Source of the DNA: Echria macrotheca
Taxonomy: Eukaryota > Ascomycota > Sordariomycetes > Sordariales > Schizotheciaceae
Assembly: GCA_030411725.1 (NCBI GenBank)
Contig: MU839830.1
Span: 1,426,001-1,490,000 of the forward strand
DNA length: 64,000 nucleotides
Direction of reading: 5' to 3'
In this document: piece after piece, positions 23,574 through 34,167 of the stretch
How positions within the stretch are numbered: the first letter of the stretch is position 1
How the letters are laid out: every line of letters starts with the position of its first letter
The notes under the pieces: model-generated
Databases searched by the model: none
The model's input: only the letters and a program-made list of their open reading frames with translations
Told to the model about the DNA's origin: nothing
Program-made: the position numbers and the translations under genes

Positions 23574-26500
23574 CTACCCGTCAAACTCGTCAATAACGCT
23601 TGCCGGGGGTACGAATCGACCGAGTGGCTTATACTCGACATGATCGAACCCAAAGGCCTTTGGGCCACCCAACTCAATGCCCCTCTCTGACCCTGTCCAC
23701 TTCGTTGACGCCGCTATCCCGATGACCACGACAAATAGGCCATACCGGTACTCGGGCGTCCCGACGGCCTCACCGTTCTGCGCATCGATCACCGAGATTA
23801 AGTCGGGTACGATGGCCAGGACATCTTCTTGCTTCTCAAATTCCCCATCGGCGGCCGTGGTATAGCTATCTGGGACCCGGATCGCGGCGATGTTTTCGTT
23901 CTTGAAGGGGATCTTGATGCGTCCTTTGTACTCCAGAGATTCGGCAAGGCCAGCACCAGTAGCATCGGCACCTTCGACGACACACTCGCCATAGACGTGT
24001 CCCATCCTGAGCGTCCGATGAACTCCGACAATCTTGCCCTTGAAAAGCACCTTACCCGCACCCGGCCCACCGCATTCATCGATGATCATCTCGGCAACGT
24101 TGTCAAGCCGGTTCTCAGCTCTGGCCCGCGCAACAGCCCGTCCAATCCGCCACGCTTGCGAAAGAGTATTCTCAACAACCCACCGCTTCATCTCGGCACC
24201 CGTCACAGGCGGATCCGCACAGCCGACCTGCGATCCCATTTGGCTCAGGGCAGCGCGGATGATGCGCTCGACGTGCAGATCAGATGCGGCGACGGGCATT
24301 ACAACCACATTACCGTTACCATCGGCCACGGCAATGGGCGACCAGATGGGCTGGCGCTCGTTGAAAACCACGGGCGTTGTCTGCCACTTGGTCGGGTACG
24401 CCCGACCCATCCAGTCGCCGTCCACACACGGCACGTCTAGGTTGCTGCTTGCCGACAAGGTCAGGCCCTGCAGTCCGTTGCCGCCGCCAATCTCTAGCGC
24501 AATCATATGCGTGGCCGTCCGCCCGCAGATCTTGTATAGCTCGGTCTGGGCCTGCATCATCTCGTCGCCCTGGAGTTTCTCGATGCTGACGGTTGGACTG
24601 CCGGCACCGCAGCCACATCCGACTGCTGCGTCGTTGGAAATATCACGGGGGCTGACCACCCGGACAACCGCACCGGACCGGAGAAGCTGACGGAGGAGAA
24701 GCATGTGGGGATAGGGGGACCCTCCTCCGCCAGTGCCTAGGATGTAACAGCCAGTCGAGATCCAGGACAGGTCTGTCTCGTTGATGTACCACGTCCGGTT
24801 GCGTACTGTCGGCTTGTAGGTGGGGATATCCAGGTCTTTGGGCTCTGAGCGCGGCACAGATTCCCACTCCTCGGTTGGGGCTTCGCTAGTAATTGTAACT
24901 TCATCGCTGTCAATTTCATGGTCTTCAGGTTTTCCAACGGTCGACTCGAAGAGATCCGCCCTTGATAAATCAAAGTCACCTGCAGCCCGAACAACGAAGC
25001 GTGATTTGTTCGCAATGTACTTACAAAGTCAGCCAACCAGTGACTTTGATATGAGTTATGTGCTTACCTGTAAGGGAAGTGTCTCCATTTCGACGATCTC
25101 GACCGATGAAGGCAGGGCACCAGCCTTGATAGTCTTTGCGATTGCCTCTTTGCAAATCTCCTCTAGGATTTGCTGGGGTGTCTTGACCTCGGTTGATCTG
25201 ACAGTGTCGACCACGGCACTGACACGAGCCGTCGCCGCGCCGATGGCGTTTGCGACCCCTGACCACTGAGGCTTGACGACATTGCTCGCCCCCTCAAGGT
25301 TGGACGGGGCAATGATGGAGCCGCCACCCACAAGCACGACGGGAATATCAACCGGCGATGTTTTCATGGTGTCGATTATCCTCTCGAGCTTGCTCTTGAC
25401 CACAGCTTGGAATTCTTCAATTTCTGCGTCAGTCACGGCGCCTTTAGCAAGCTCTGGGTTGCCAATCTTGAGTTCTGGGTTGATAAGAACGGCGCAATCT
25501 GTGGCGGTCAAGACATCTCCCCCGAAAATGAGAGACTTCTTAGTCAGTTCGTAGCCCACGCTATCCGGTCCTATGGTTAGTGGTGGACCTTTTCGAACGA
25601 CAGAGCCGCCCCCGAGGCCGATGCTCTTGATATCAGGACAGGAAAAGTTCTATGCTGTCAGCCCGGAAACAGTAGATACAACGAAACAGAACCTACCATT
25701 CTGATTCCGGCAAGCTCGCTATAAGCAGCCTGCTGCCTCGGAAACCCACTCTCAAGCAACAGTCCAGCATCCGTCGTTGTACCGCCAATGTCGACAACCA
25801 TCATTGGTCCCTTTCTCTGTTCACCTTCACCCTGCATCAGAAATGCTGCACCGCGCATGCTATTAGTAGGCCCGCTGGAAAATGTTCGGATGGGTAACCT
25901 CGCCGCCTCCTCGCCAGAGAGTATGGTGCCATCGTTCTGCGTGATGAAGACCGGACAGTCTAGTCCCAGCTTTCTCGCTGGCTCCTTTAGTGCCTTCACC
26001 GTCCGTCTGGCGAAGCGGAGAATCGCCGCATTCAGAATGGCAGCGTTTTCCCTCTCCAGGAACCCCAGGCTGGCAACGTCCTTGGAGCAGACTACATCGG
26101 CACCGGATATCTCGGCGCGCACGATGGCCGCCGCTCTCTCCTCTTGACGCTCGACCGTATCAATAGGGCTGAAGACACCAATGATCACAACACTGCTGAT
26201 GCCGCGTTTACGAGCCTCGGCGCAGAATGCCTTAATCTCGTCGTCGTCAATGTCGGAAATGACGTTGCCGTCGACTTCAAGCCCACCGCGGACAAGCGCA
26301 TAGTAGCCCAGCACTAGCTCGCGCATGTCATCGGGCCAGTCGACGCAGGGCGGCGCATGCTTGGAAAAGGGCCCGCAGAGGCGAAGTACGGCGACGCGGT
26401 CGAGGCGGCGTGCATCGCGCTCCACGACGGCGTTGACGAAGTGCGTCGTACCAATGGTAACCGACGCAATGTCGCTCGGCCGGATTGACGCAGAGGTCAG

Positions 26501-26677
26501 CAGAGAGCGCAAGGACGATGCAATGCCATCGCTCGGGTTGGCCGTGGTCGGTGTCTTGTTCCACGCGAGGATGCCGCGGTCCGAGGCATCGTGCGATCGA
26601 GAGACATCGAGGAGCACTCCGTCAGTATTCGTCCCGCCTACGTCGATGCCGATTCGGAGGTGGCGTGGCCTGGTCAT
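23574..26677 (-). CDS. Hydantoinase A/oxoprolinase-like protein fused to DUF917
   Basis: Three exons (26677-25697, 25649-25068, 25019-23574), GT-AG introns of 47 and 48 nt, 1002 aa. Residues 1-190 form the hydantoinase/oxoprolinase N-terminal ASKHA-type domain (IGIDVGGTNTDGVLL; VTIGTTHFVNAV). Residues about 200-515 form the hydantoinase A core (VVDIGGTTTDAGLLLE, SIGLGGGS, VVLVGGGSIIAP). From about 595 to the end lies a DUF917 domain (TGCYILGTGGGGSPY; IGGGNGLQG; DGDWMGRAYP). In bacteria the two parts are often separate neighbouring genes. The family hydrolyses cyclic amides or imides such as hydantoins or 5-oxoproline, ATP-dependently in the oxoprolinase branch; the actual substrate here is unknown. 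It is divergently paired with a homocysteine S-methyltransferase gene and is probably cytosolic. Confidence 0.9.
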
Positions 26678-27268
26678 TTTGGGAGTTGTCAGCTTGTCAG
26701 GACGAAACCGGCAAATGCGCCCGCATCACGGCGGAGTTGGACGGGGAGAAAAGCCAAGCCTTGGACCCGTTTCGGAGCATCGGAGGGGCATCGGAACACC
26801 GGCAACGAAAGCGGAACCGTTGCAGCTGGATCAAGTAGTTGAAGGCAATAGCCGCATAGCAAAATCCTGGTTGGCGCTCTTCCAAGTGTTGAAAATGACG
26901 AAAGTCTCTTCCCGTCAATTCGTTTACAGATACGGAATATACGTGTTCTACGTCGGATTTTGAGAACTAGTCTAAGTAAGCCCAACACTGTTGACCTTCG
27001 TGTCTTTTACTTGGATAAGGAAAGGAAGCGATGGAACGCGTTTGCAACCTCCAGTAGATGTTTAAAATCTGTACAGTGCACGTCGCAAGATATACTGCAC
27101 TGTTCCAAGTCATGTGGCTTCCCGCAATATGAGTCGTTTCATTGGATCGCGACCCTCAGGCAGCACCAGCATCCACCCCACTCCAACTCACACCCAGAAG
27201 TTCAAGGCTGGTCGCACCTTCTTCTCCTTTTCTCCTTTTCACAACCAACAACCCACAGAAGAGAGAAG
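26678..27268. other. Shared divergent promoter region, hydantoinase-like gene and homocysteine S-methyltransferase
   Basis: 591 nt separate the two divergent start codons, so the two genes may share regulatory sites. No clear TATA or known operator was recognised. Confidence 0.5.
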
Positions 27269-28428
27269 ATGAAAAGCCCAATCCCCATCCGCATCCTCGA
27301 CGGCGGCCTCGGCACGACGCTCGAGGACAAGCACCACGTTCGCTTCAGCAGCGAATCCACGCCGCTCTGGTCATCCCACCTCCTCCTAACCGACCAGAAA
27401 ACGCTGCTGGCATGTCAGACCGACTTTGCCTGCGCCGGCGCCGACGTGCTTCTCACGGCGACATACCAGTTCTCGATTGAAGGCTTCGCCGCCACACGCA
27501 CCCCCGAATGGCCTCGCGGCGTGAGCCTGCCCAACATCGGCCAGTTCCTCGAGGATGCGGTACTCATCGCCCGAGCCGCGGGCGCAAGGGAGGTAGCCTT
27601 CTCGCTGGGCCCGTATGGGGCTACCATGCTGCCGGCCTCGACCGAGTACTCTGGAAAATACGATGACGCCCATGTAGGAGTCGATGCATTGTACTGGTGG
27701 CACCTGGAAAGGCTCCGGGTCGTCTTCAAGCACCGAGAAGGCACTAGGGGTATCAACTATTTTGCGTTTGAGACTGTTCCCCGGCTGGATGAGATTCAGG
27801 CCATCCGACGTGTTCTCTTCGGAGGAGCCGGGAAGCCCTACTGGATATCTTGTGTGTTTCCAGGCGGCCCGGATGACGACCGACTGCCCGATGGGAGCAC
27901 CATCGAAGACGTCGCCGCTGCCATGCTTAGCAACGAAGTGCGTGGTCCCGTTCCATGGGGTATTGGCATCAACTGCACAAAGGTTGGCAAGCTCGCCGGC
28001 TTGGTGAGAAAGTTTGAGAGGGCTGTCCAGAACCTTATCGACCTGTGCCAGCTGTCAGGGTGGCCGAGTCTTGTCCTGTACCCAGACGGGACAAATGGGG
28101 AGGTTTACAATACTACGACCCAGAAGTGGGAGCTACCAGAGGGGACTAAGGCGCCCGAGGTTTGTTCCCCTTTTATTCGCCACTCTCATGCAAACAACTC
28201 AGTGTTGTTCGGAACACTAACTTGCATCAGACGAGGTGGGAGGTAGAGCTCGCTCGAGTTGTTGAAGAAATTGGCAAACGAGGAAAATGGGCGTCTCTGC
28301 TAATTGGGGGCTGCTGCAAGACCACCGCTGAGGACATCACCAGACTTCGAGACCTTGTCATCGGGGATGAAGGGCTGTTGCGAGGCGCAGGTAAAGAGGA
28401 TGAAGCAGGGGCGAATTTTCCTGCATGA
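27269..28428 (+). CDS. Homocysteine S-methyltransferase family protein
   Basis: Two exons: 27269-28159 and 28231-28428, with a GTTTGT...CAG intron; 362 aa. The start is the first ATG before the conserved IRILDGGLGTTLE. The pterin-independent homocysteine S-methyltransferase fold shows its three zinc cysteines: one in GIGINCTKV and the adjacent pair in LLIGGCCKTT. FSLGPYGA and FAFETVPRLDE are further family motifs. Such enzymes move a methyl group from S-methylmethionine or S-adenosylmethionine to homocysteine, making methionine (yeast Mht1/Sam4). Divergent pairing with the hydantoinase fusion suggests a shared catabolic or salvage context, but this is inference. Confidence 0.9.
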
Positions 28429-28916
28429 TGACGATTTTCAGGGGATGCAATTCTACAGACTGATTGACCACAATCTAGGGATCTAACCGTGACTGGCGGA
28501 AAACTGAAGTCTGTCTCTCCATACAGCTTGAGCTGTGGCCGGGTATCTATCTAAAGCGATCAAGGTCTCATTAGTTGGAAAACCAGATGTCAACCATTGT
28601 TGAAGCAGTTCCTCGACCTCAACATCAGTCATGGTACGTTCGGAGCGCAGCGACGCCGAGCACACCAATCGGGGGCGCAGGAGCCCAGTTCCGTCAAGCA
28701 TGCTAATGGAATTAATAAATTTCGTGTATGGTAATAGACACTAACAGCTACTGAGCCAGACGACGGCCCGGATATGTCTAGCTGAGACGGCAGGCAACAA
28801 TTTCGTTGCTAACGAATATTTAGCAATGCGTCCGTCCAGCGTCCACCGTTATCCTCCAGTTTCCACCCAAAGACTTCCTACTCGGGACTATTTTTACACC
28901 ATGTATTACAGGACGC
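28429..28916. other. Short gap between convergent genes, with one small open frame
   Basis: Contains the 72-codon open frame listed at 28483-28701; otherwise featureless 3' flanks. Confidence 0.45.
28483..28701 (-). CDS. Possible small protein or gene fragment (72 aa)
   Basis: ATG-initiated 72-aa frame with a plausible soluble composition (for example VEVEELLQQWLTSGFPTNET, then a Tyr-Pro-Ala turn). No domain is recognised. It could be the remnant of a longer gene or chance coding bias next to two real genes. No splice-linked exon could be proposed. Confidence 0.25.
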   Translation of the reverse strand: MLDGTGLLRPRLVCSASLRSERTMTDVEVEELLQQWLTSGFPTNETLIALDRYPATAQAVWRDRLQFSASHG

Positions 28917-30732
28917 CTAGGCGACAATCTTCTCGGTAACGGTGCCATCAGCGGCGAGAACAATCTTGTCGACCTTGAGCGAGGCCTTGACAGGATACGT
29001 CTGGTCGTATACCCACTCAAGCTGCTCGAGGGTGCGACCCTGAGACTCTACACCAAACAGGTACCAGCAGAGAGTCTCGACGAGATCCCAGCCAACAAAG
29101 ACCCAGACGTAGTTTTGCTGGATCCTCTCGAGCGCAATGGGCCCTGCGTAGAGGTTGATGAAACTCATGGCGCTGACGATGATGCCAGAAGCAGCTAGAC
29201 CCTTGGCACGCATGGTGGTCTCGAGCGCCTCGGTGGGAATGACGCCCTGCAGAGGAGTGTAGGTGAAGGAGAAGATGACGTTGAAGAGGAAGTACGATGC
29301 CAAGGCACCCTTGCCGTACGAGAGATCGATGGCATCCTTCGGCATCTTGCTCATGGTCGTCGAGAGGCCAGCGTTGGTGGCAAGGGCCACTGCACACATG
29401 AAAGTACCGGTAATCAGCACCTTGCGGCGGGGCATGCGATCCGTCAAGGTGACGGCCGTGAGGGCACCGATGGCCGAGAGGCACGAGTTGAGGACATTGT
29501 AGCCGAGCTGCTGGGGGACGCTCTCGACGCCCAACTGGCGGAAGATGACGGTGTTGAAGTACCCAAGACCGTTACCGGAGAACTGGCCGAAGATCGAGAT
29601 CATGAGCACTTGGAGCATACGCCAGCGGCCGTTGTGGGTGAGGATCAGCGGGCGATAATCCCACCAGCGCTTGTCGATGCCGTCCACCTTGATGCCCTCC
29701 CTCATCTCGTCGATCTCAAGGCGAACCAGGCGCGAGTTGGGGTCATTGTTGCCATGGTACTTGACCAGAAAAGCCATGGCCTCCTCCTCGCGACCGTTGG
29801 CCATGAGGAAGCGGGGTGACTCGGGGAGGAAGTAGACGGACGACATGACGATGACGCAAGCGAACGCCTGGAGGATCAGAGGGATGCGCCAAGAGTAGTC
29901 GCTCTGGATATAGTTGCAGCCAAAGGTGACGAGGGCAGCGGGGATGGAGCCTCCGAACCAGCCGCAGTTATAGAAACCAGTGCAGCGGCCTCTCCAGTGA
30001 GGCGGAGCGATTTCGATGCTGTAGGCTGGAGCAGCAACGGTCATGATGGCGATGCCGAAACCGAGGACGAAACGACCGCCGACGAACTGAGGGATGGCGT
30101 TCGAGGTTGCGATGATGATCATGCCGACTATGATGACAATGCCTCCCGCAAACATACCCTTGCGACGGCCGAATCGATCCGAGAGGACGGCAGCGAACGG
30201 AGCACCGACCATGGAGCCACTGTTAAATCTCAATGTCAGAATCAGTCGCAAGTCAGGGGTGGCCGACGTACACTGTGTAAATGGAGAAGATGATGGACAC
30301 ATCTTGACCAACATCCGCGATTCCCATCTTGTTGCGGAAATAATCCATGGCAAGGATGCCCGTCATCAGAGATCCATCGTATCCGTTCGCGCAAGCGCAG
30401 CAGAAGGCGATGAAGATGGCGACTGCAGTCATGTCAGATGAATATCAGCAAGCCACTGGGCCGCAGGCTACTCACAGTACAGATGGAAGGACTCCTTGCT
30501 CCTCGGGTTGATGTAAGACTCCTTGATGGCAGCGTACAGCTCGGCCTACACCTGGTCAGCGGAGTCCCGAGAGACGTGGTCGAGCCGGACGAACATTATG
30601 GACGATCTTTTCCTTGGCACCTTCGGTCTTGGTCTCGCCGTGGCCAGCCTTGACGGCGGCTGTGTGCTCCTCGACGATGTGAGCCACCGTGGGCTTCTCG
30701 CTGCTGATCTCGTGCGAACCGTGAGACGACAT
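28917..30732 (-). CDS. MFS sugar transporter, lactose-permease/hexose-transporter type
   Basis: Four exons (30732-30595, 30545-30476, 30422-30272, 30219-28917); 553 aa. The splices give IVHN-AELYAAIKESY, HLY-FAIFIAF and IYT-VGSMVGAP. Sugar-porter motifs are present: SDRFGRRKGMF in loop 2-3, PESPRFL after helix 6 and LEQLEWVYD near the C-terminus, with about 12 hydrophobic segments. The QLGYNVLNSCLS and FGQFSGNGLGYFN stretches resemble the fungal lactose-permease-like branch. It imports a sugar or related small molecule by proton symport at the plasma membrane; the substrate is unassigned. Intron 1 (30546-30594) uses an unusual GTTCGT donor and is the least certain boundary. Confidence 0.88.
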
Positions 30733-32300
30733 TTTGATGCAGCTCAGACCAGATCCGGGTCAGAAGTTGGGGATGGACACGCTCTCATATTGTCGGTCCA
30801 GATGGCAGAGCACTCGACCTTTATTTACCGTGTAAGTCTGACAGGCAGACCAGGGGTAAGGTTTGTATTCCTTCCCAGATGGGCGACGGAGCAGTCCCCC
30901 CCGAGGCCCCAAAACGGGACGCCAGGAGGATGCTATGCCTTTTGGACAGAACGCGAGACTCTGATTGACCAAAATTCTCCGGCCAAATTTGGTTCTGCGC
31001 AACGGCTCTAGGCAAAGTACAAACTTCTCTATCTCTCCATCAAGTCTACAGCCTTTCTCGCCGCAAGTGCTCTTCCCTGCCATCGATGCGGGACAAGACT
31101 AGACGAGAGACAATAATTCCCCTCGTCTTTGCGGAAACCGGCCCTTGACTCCATGCCCTTCCGCAGGCGAGCTGACAGAAAGGCCGGCGACGAGACGAGC
31201 ACAGCATCCGCCAAGGGCTCCTCTCGGCTTTTGTCCAGGGTGGTTTCCGAGACCATGGGAATCCGACGCTAGACAAATTCCACCACTCTCATGACCCCGG
31301 TCAGCCATGCGCCTAGAACCAGGCCGATTGGCCGCATTTCGCTAGGAAAGCTAGACCAAGAGCGGCTGCTATCTCCTTGGTAGTTATTTCGGTGGTATCA
31401 TCAGCGTAGCTTCCGTGTTGTCCACGAACGGGTACCGGCACATCCTGACCGGTCCGCTGACCCACGGAGCCCACATAGGGCGGCGACTGGGGAAGATGGA
31501 GCGGACTTCCCGCGCTCTAGACCAAAGAGGCATGGCTGGTTCTGATAGCACAAGAACGCTACGGGCTGTCGTCCCGCAGGACAAGAATCTTCACAATACC
31601 GAGATGTACTTCCCCGCGAAAAGCTTAATGCATTCCGCTAACTTGAGCCGTTAGCTTGGTCTGAAACGGCTTCATATCGCTAACAAGTAGTAGCGAATTC
31701 CTCGCAGTCTAGAATGCTTGGACTCCTTGTGCGCAGAAATCGGCAATCGGCGCTGCGTTCCGGGACGAGGGCTGGCTTGACCGACTCAGGGGTAAATCCT
31801 GCTGGTTAGCGAGTAGCGCTACGGGATCCTTTTGACACATGCCTACTCATACGAGCTACCAGGAACATGCTTTGAGAGTTTTAAATGCCGGGGAACATAT
31901 TTTTGTCTCTTGGACCGGAGATCCACAATTTGTAGACGATGCTAGCCGGCATCCTAGTCCGATTTGGATGTGGTCGATTTCCGGGTAGAAGTTGCCTTGA
32001 TTCAGGTGTGCTATGAACTGCCAGTTTTGCGTCTTGTGATGCAACGCCTGTCTCCTGCTGGTCAAATGTTCCCGTTGGCGGGTCTGTGTTTGTCTCAATG
32101 GGAGTTGTCTGGTTTTGGATGTTTCTCTCTGTCGATTTGGGCCAATCAGTTGTACCTTATCGTCAAAGTTTCAACCGTGGGGTTGTGGGGTCCTGAACCC
32201 AACTGTACCAAGCCGTTGTTCAACTTCCAAAAATCACTAGATTCAACCAGGTCAGAGGTTGCAACCAGAGACTAAGGAGACCTGGTGGCCGAAAAAAACA
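30733..32300. other. Divergent intergenic region
   Basis: 1.6 kb between the MFS transporter start and the Ap4A phosphorylase-like start. Several short open frames were examined; none has a domain or credible splice partner. Nothing else seen. Confidence 0.5.
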
Positions 32301-33272
32301 ATGAACGTCGACGAGAACGAACTGTGCTCGAGGTTCGACCGTCTGGTGGATGAAGGCGTCATCGTCTTCCAAGGATATCGCACCGTTCGGCACTCGGACG
32401 GCATCGAGGCAGGTCAAGACTCACATGACTTGCCCTGCATACTCCTAAAAACATATTAGTTTCAGTTCCGCCTCCTTTCCGGTCTCGTCCGTAAACCAGT
32501 CGTTTACGGCGAGAAGCCGGCATCGGCATCGACGACGACGGCCACAGGATTACGCCCAGGCAGCGACATCGACGTCAGCGGCTACGAAGTTGCCGATCTG
32601 GGAGAGACGCACATGCTCATCTTCAACAAGTTCCCGGCAGCCCGCCCTCACCTGCTGGTTCTGACCCAGGACGGCTTCCGCAGACAGCACGAGGCCCTCG
32701 ACCGCGCCGATATCGGGGCCCTCTGGCAGGTGCTTTCTTCCTTCCAACAAGGGAAGCGGTATCTGGCTATTTTCAACTGCGGAGTCGAGAGCGGTTGCAG
32801 CCGGCTGCACAAGCACATGCAGGTCTTTGCTGCCCCCGAGGAGGACGAGCAGTTCGCGCTATGGCCGGACGCTAATAATGGGGATGGCTCGACGCACGCT
32901 GCAGTCCCGTTCCGGTTCTTTCTCCATCGGTTTGAGCGTGGCTTCCCGCCTGCTGATGAGCTCTTGAAGATCTATCTTGAGCTGCTCGGGAAGGCCGAGA
33001 CTGCGGTCGGACAGCGCTCGCGGGGGGGCGCGATCGACGGGGCTGTCCCTCACAATGTGGTTCTGGACAGAAGGTGGATGCTGGTAGTTCCGAGACGGGC
33101 AGCCGGGTTGAACGGGATTATTGCGAACTCTGCTGCCGCGCTGGGCATGATCTGGGTGGCAAACGAGGAGCAGATTGAAGCCTGGGTGCAGGAGGGTCCT
33201 GCCAGAGTTATGGCCCATGTGGGTGTGCCTCGGGAGGCTGCTTCTCGGGGTGGGACTGGAAAGAGTTGCTAG
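32301..33272 (+). CDS. Ap4A phosphorylase / ATP adenylyltransferase (Apa1/Apa2 family)
   Basis: Exon 1 is 32301-32408, exon 2 is 32460-33272; 306 aa. Exon 2 has the HIT-like active-site signature GCSRLHKHMQ, NKFPAARPHLLVLT upstream of it, and PHNVVLDRRWMLVVPR in the C-terminal domain. Exon 1 supplies the N-terminal FDRLVDEGVIVFQGYRTV. These enzymes split diadenosine tetraphosphate with phosphate into ATP and ADP, limiting the Ap4A alarmone. The intron is odd. The only GT in the right area (32413) breaks the frame with the nearby acceptors, whereas a GC donor after GAG at 32409 joins GIE to FQFRLL in frame. This GC-AG reading is inferred. Confidence 0.85.
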
Positions 33273-33860
33273 ACTGCGGTGCCTCCCTAGCTTGCAGTTT
33301 TGGCTTGCAGCTCCCGAAGACTGCCTGCATGGAGCATGCCAGTCTTGTGAGAGAGAATCACAAATTTTTCGATGCATGTGAAGGCAGATTTTCCCTATAT
33401 AATGCCCCGTCCCCCAGCCTTTGAGCAAGAAATTATTCAACATAACTCATCCAGCAACCGCATCACCTACTCACTCTCATCCGCTCTTCTGCGCTTCTCG
33501 CCACTTCATATTCGTACGATCCGCCATGTCAAACCACGCCATGAAGCTCATCAATCGTTCTTCTACTCAACCGCCATGACACGAAACTTGAGATGTTCAC
33601 CTACGTATGTCTCATCTCTTCACGGGATGCATACATCTATATCGACTATAGCAAGTTGGTCTCGAGCTGTGCGAGGTCAGCGAGAGCCGCCCGAGGAGCA
33701 GCAGATCACTCTGGACAAGCTGCGCATCCATTACGATACTCCGCCTCCATTCCGGATGCAAAGAATGATTACCGAACCTCCAAATAAACATTACACCAAC
33801 TTTGTCGCCAATTTCCCTGAGGCATACGGCGATCGAGCTGCTGATCCGCGCTCTGCACTT
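33273..33860. other. Intergenic space with a TATA-like element before the broken secreted-protein gene
   Basis: CTATATAATG at 33395-33404 is followed by a CA-rich leader, as expected ahead of a small secreted-protein gene. The ATG at 33531 opens only 12 codons. A longer frame from 33579 shares the phase of the Asp f 4-like segment but stops at 33861. No intact signal peptide is visible. Confidence 0.4.
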
Positions 33861-34157
33861 TGACACCCGGAAACGGCGCCGTCTCCCGATACACTCGCTG
33901 AATTGGCCATCCTGTCGGATAACGGTGGTGGCGCTGCCAGCAAGGTCAAGCGTGTGACGGCCGCACAGGTTGCGTACGCTGGTAACCTCGGCATGGACAA
34001 CGGTTGCCCGTGGGGCTCCAACATGATGCTCGTGGACAACAGCATCGCCGACAAGTACACGTACGTCCAGGTACTCACCAACCGCGATACCAGCAACTAT
34101 CAGGTTCGCTGCGGAAACAAGCTCGGTCCAGCCGTGGATTGCACTGTGGTTTCATAA
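33861..34157 (+). pseudogene. Truncated Asp f 4-like secreted protein fragment
   Basis: The frame from the in-frame TGA at 33861 to the TAA at 34157 encodes a segment like the conserved core of fungal Asp f 4-type secreted proteins: VKRVTAAQVAYAGNLG, then GSNMMLVDNSIADKYTY and CGNKLGP. The start codon and signal peptide are missing in this frame, and the usual C-terminal third after the KxGP motif is absent. Asp f 4 relatives are secreted proteins of unclear function (one is a human allergen in Aspergillus). It is called a pseudogene, although an undetected 5' exon could rescue the N-terminus. Family assignment is from memory of the motif only. Confidence 0.4.
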
Positions 34158-34167
34158 ATTCGATGGC

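Noticed and set aside
32413..32499. GT donor with distant acceptor for the Ap4A phosphorylase intron
   Set aside because: Keeps the frame but deletes the FQFRLLSGLVRKP segment that looks conserved in the family.
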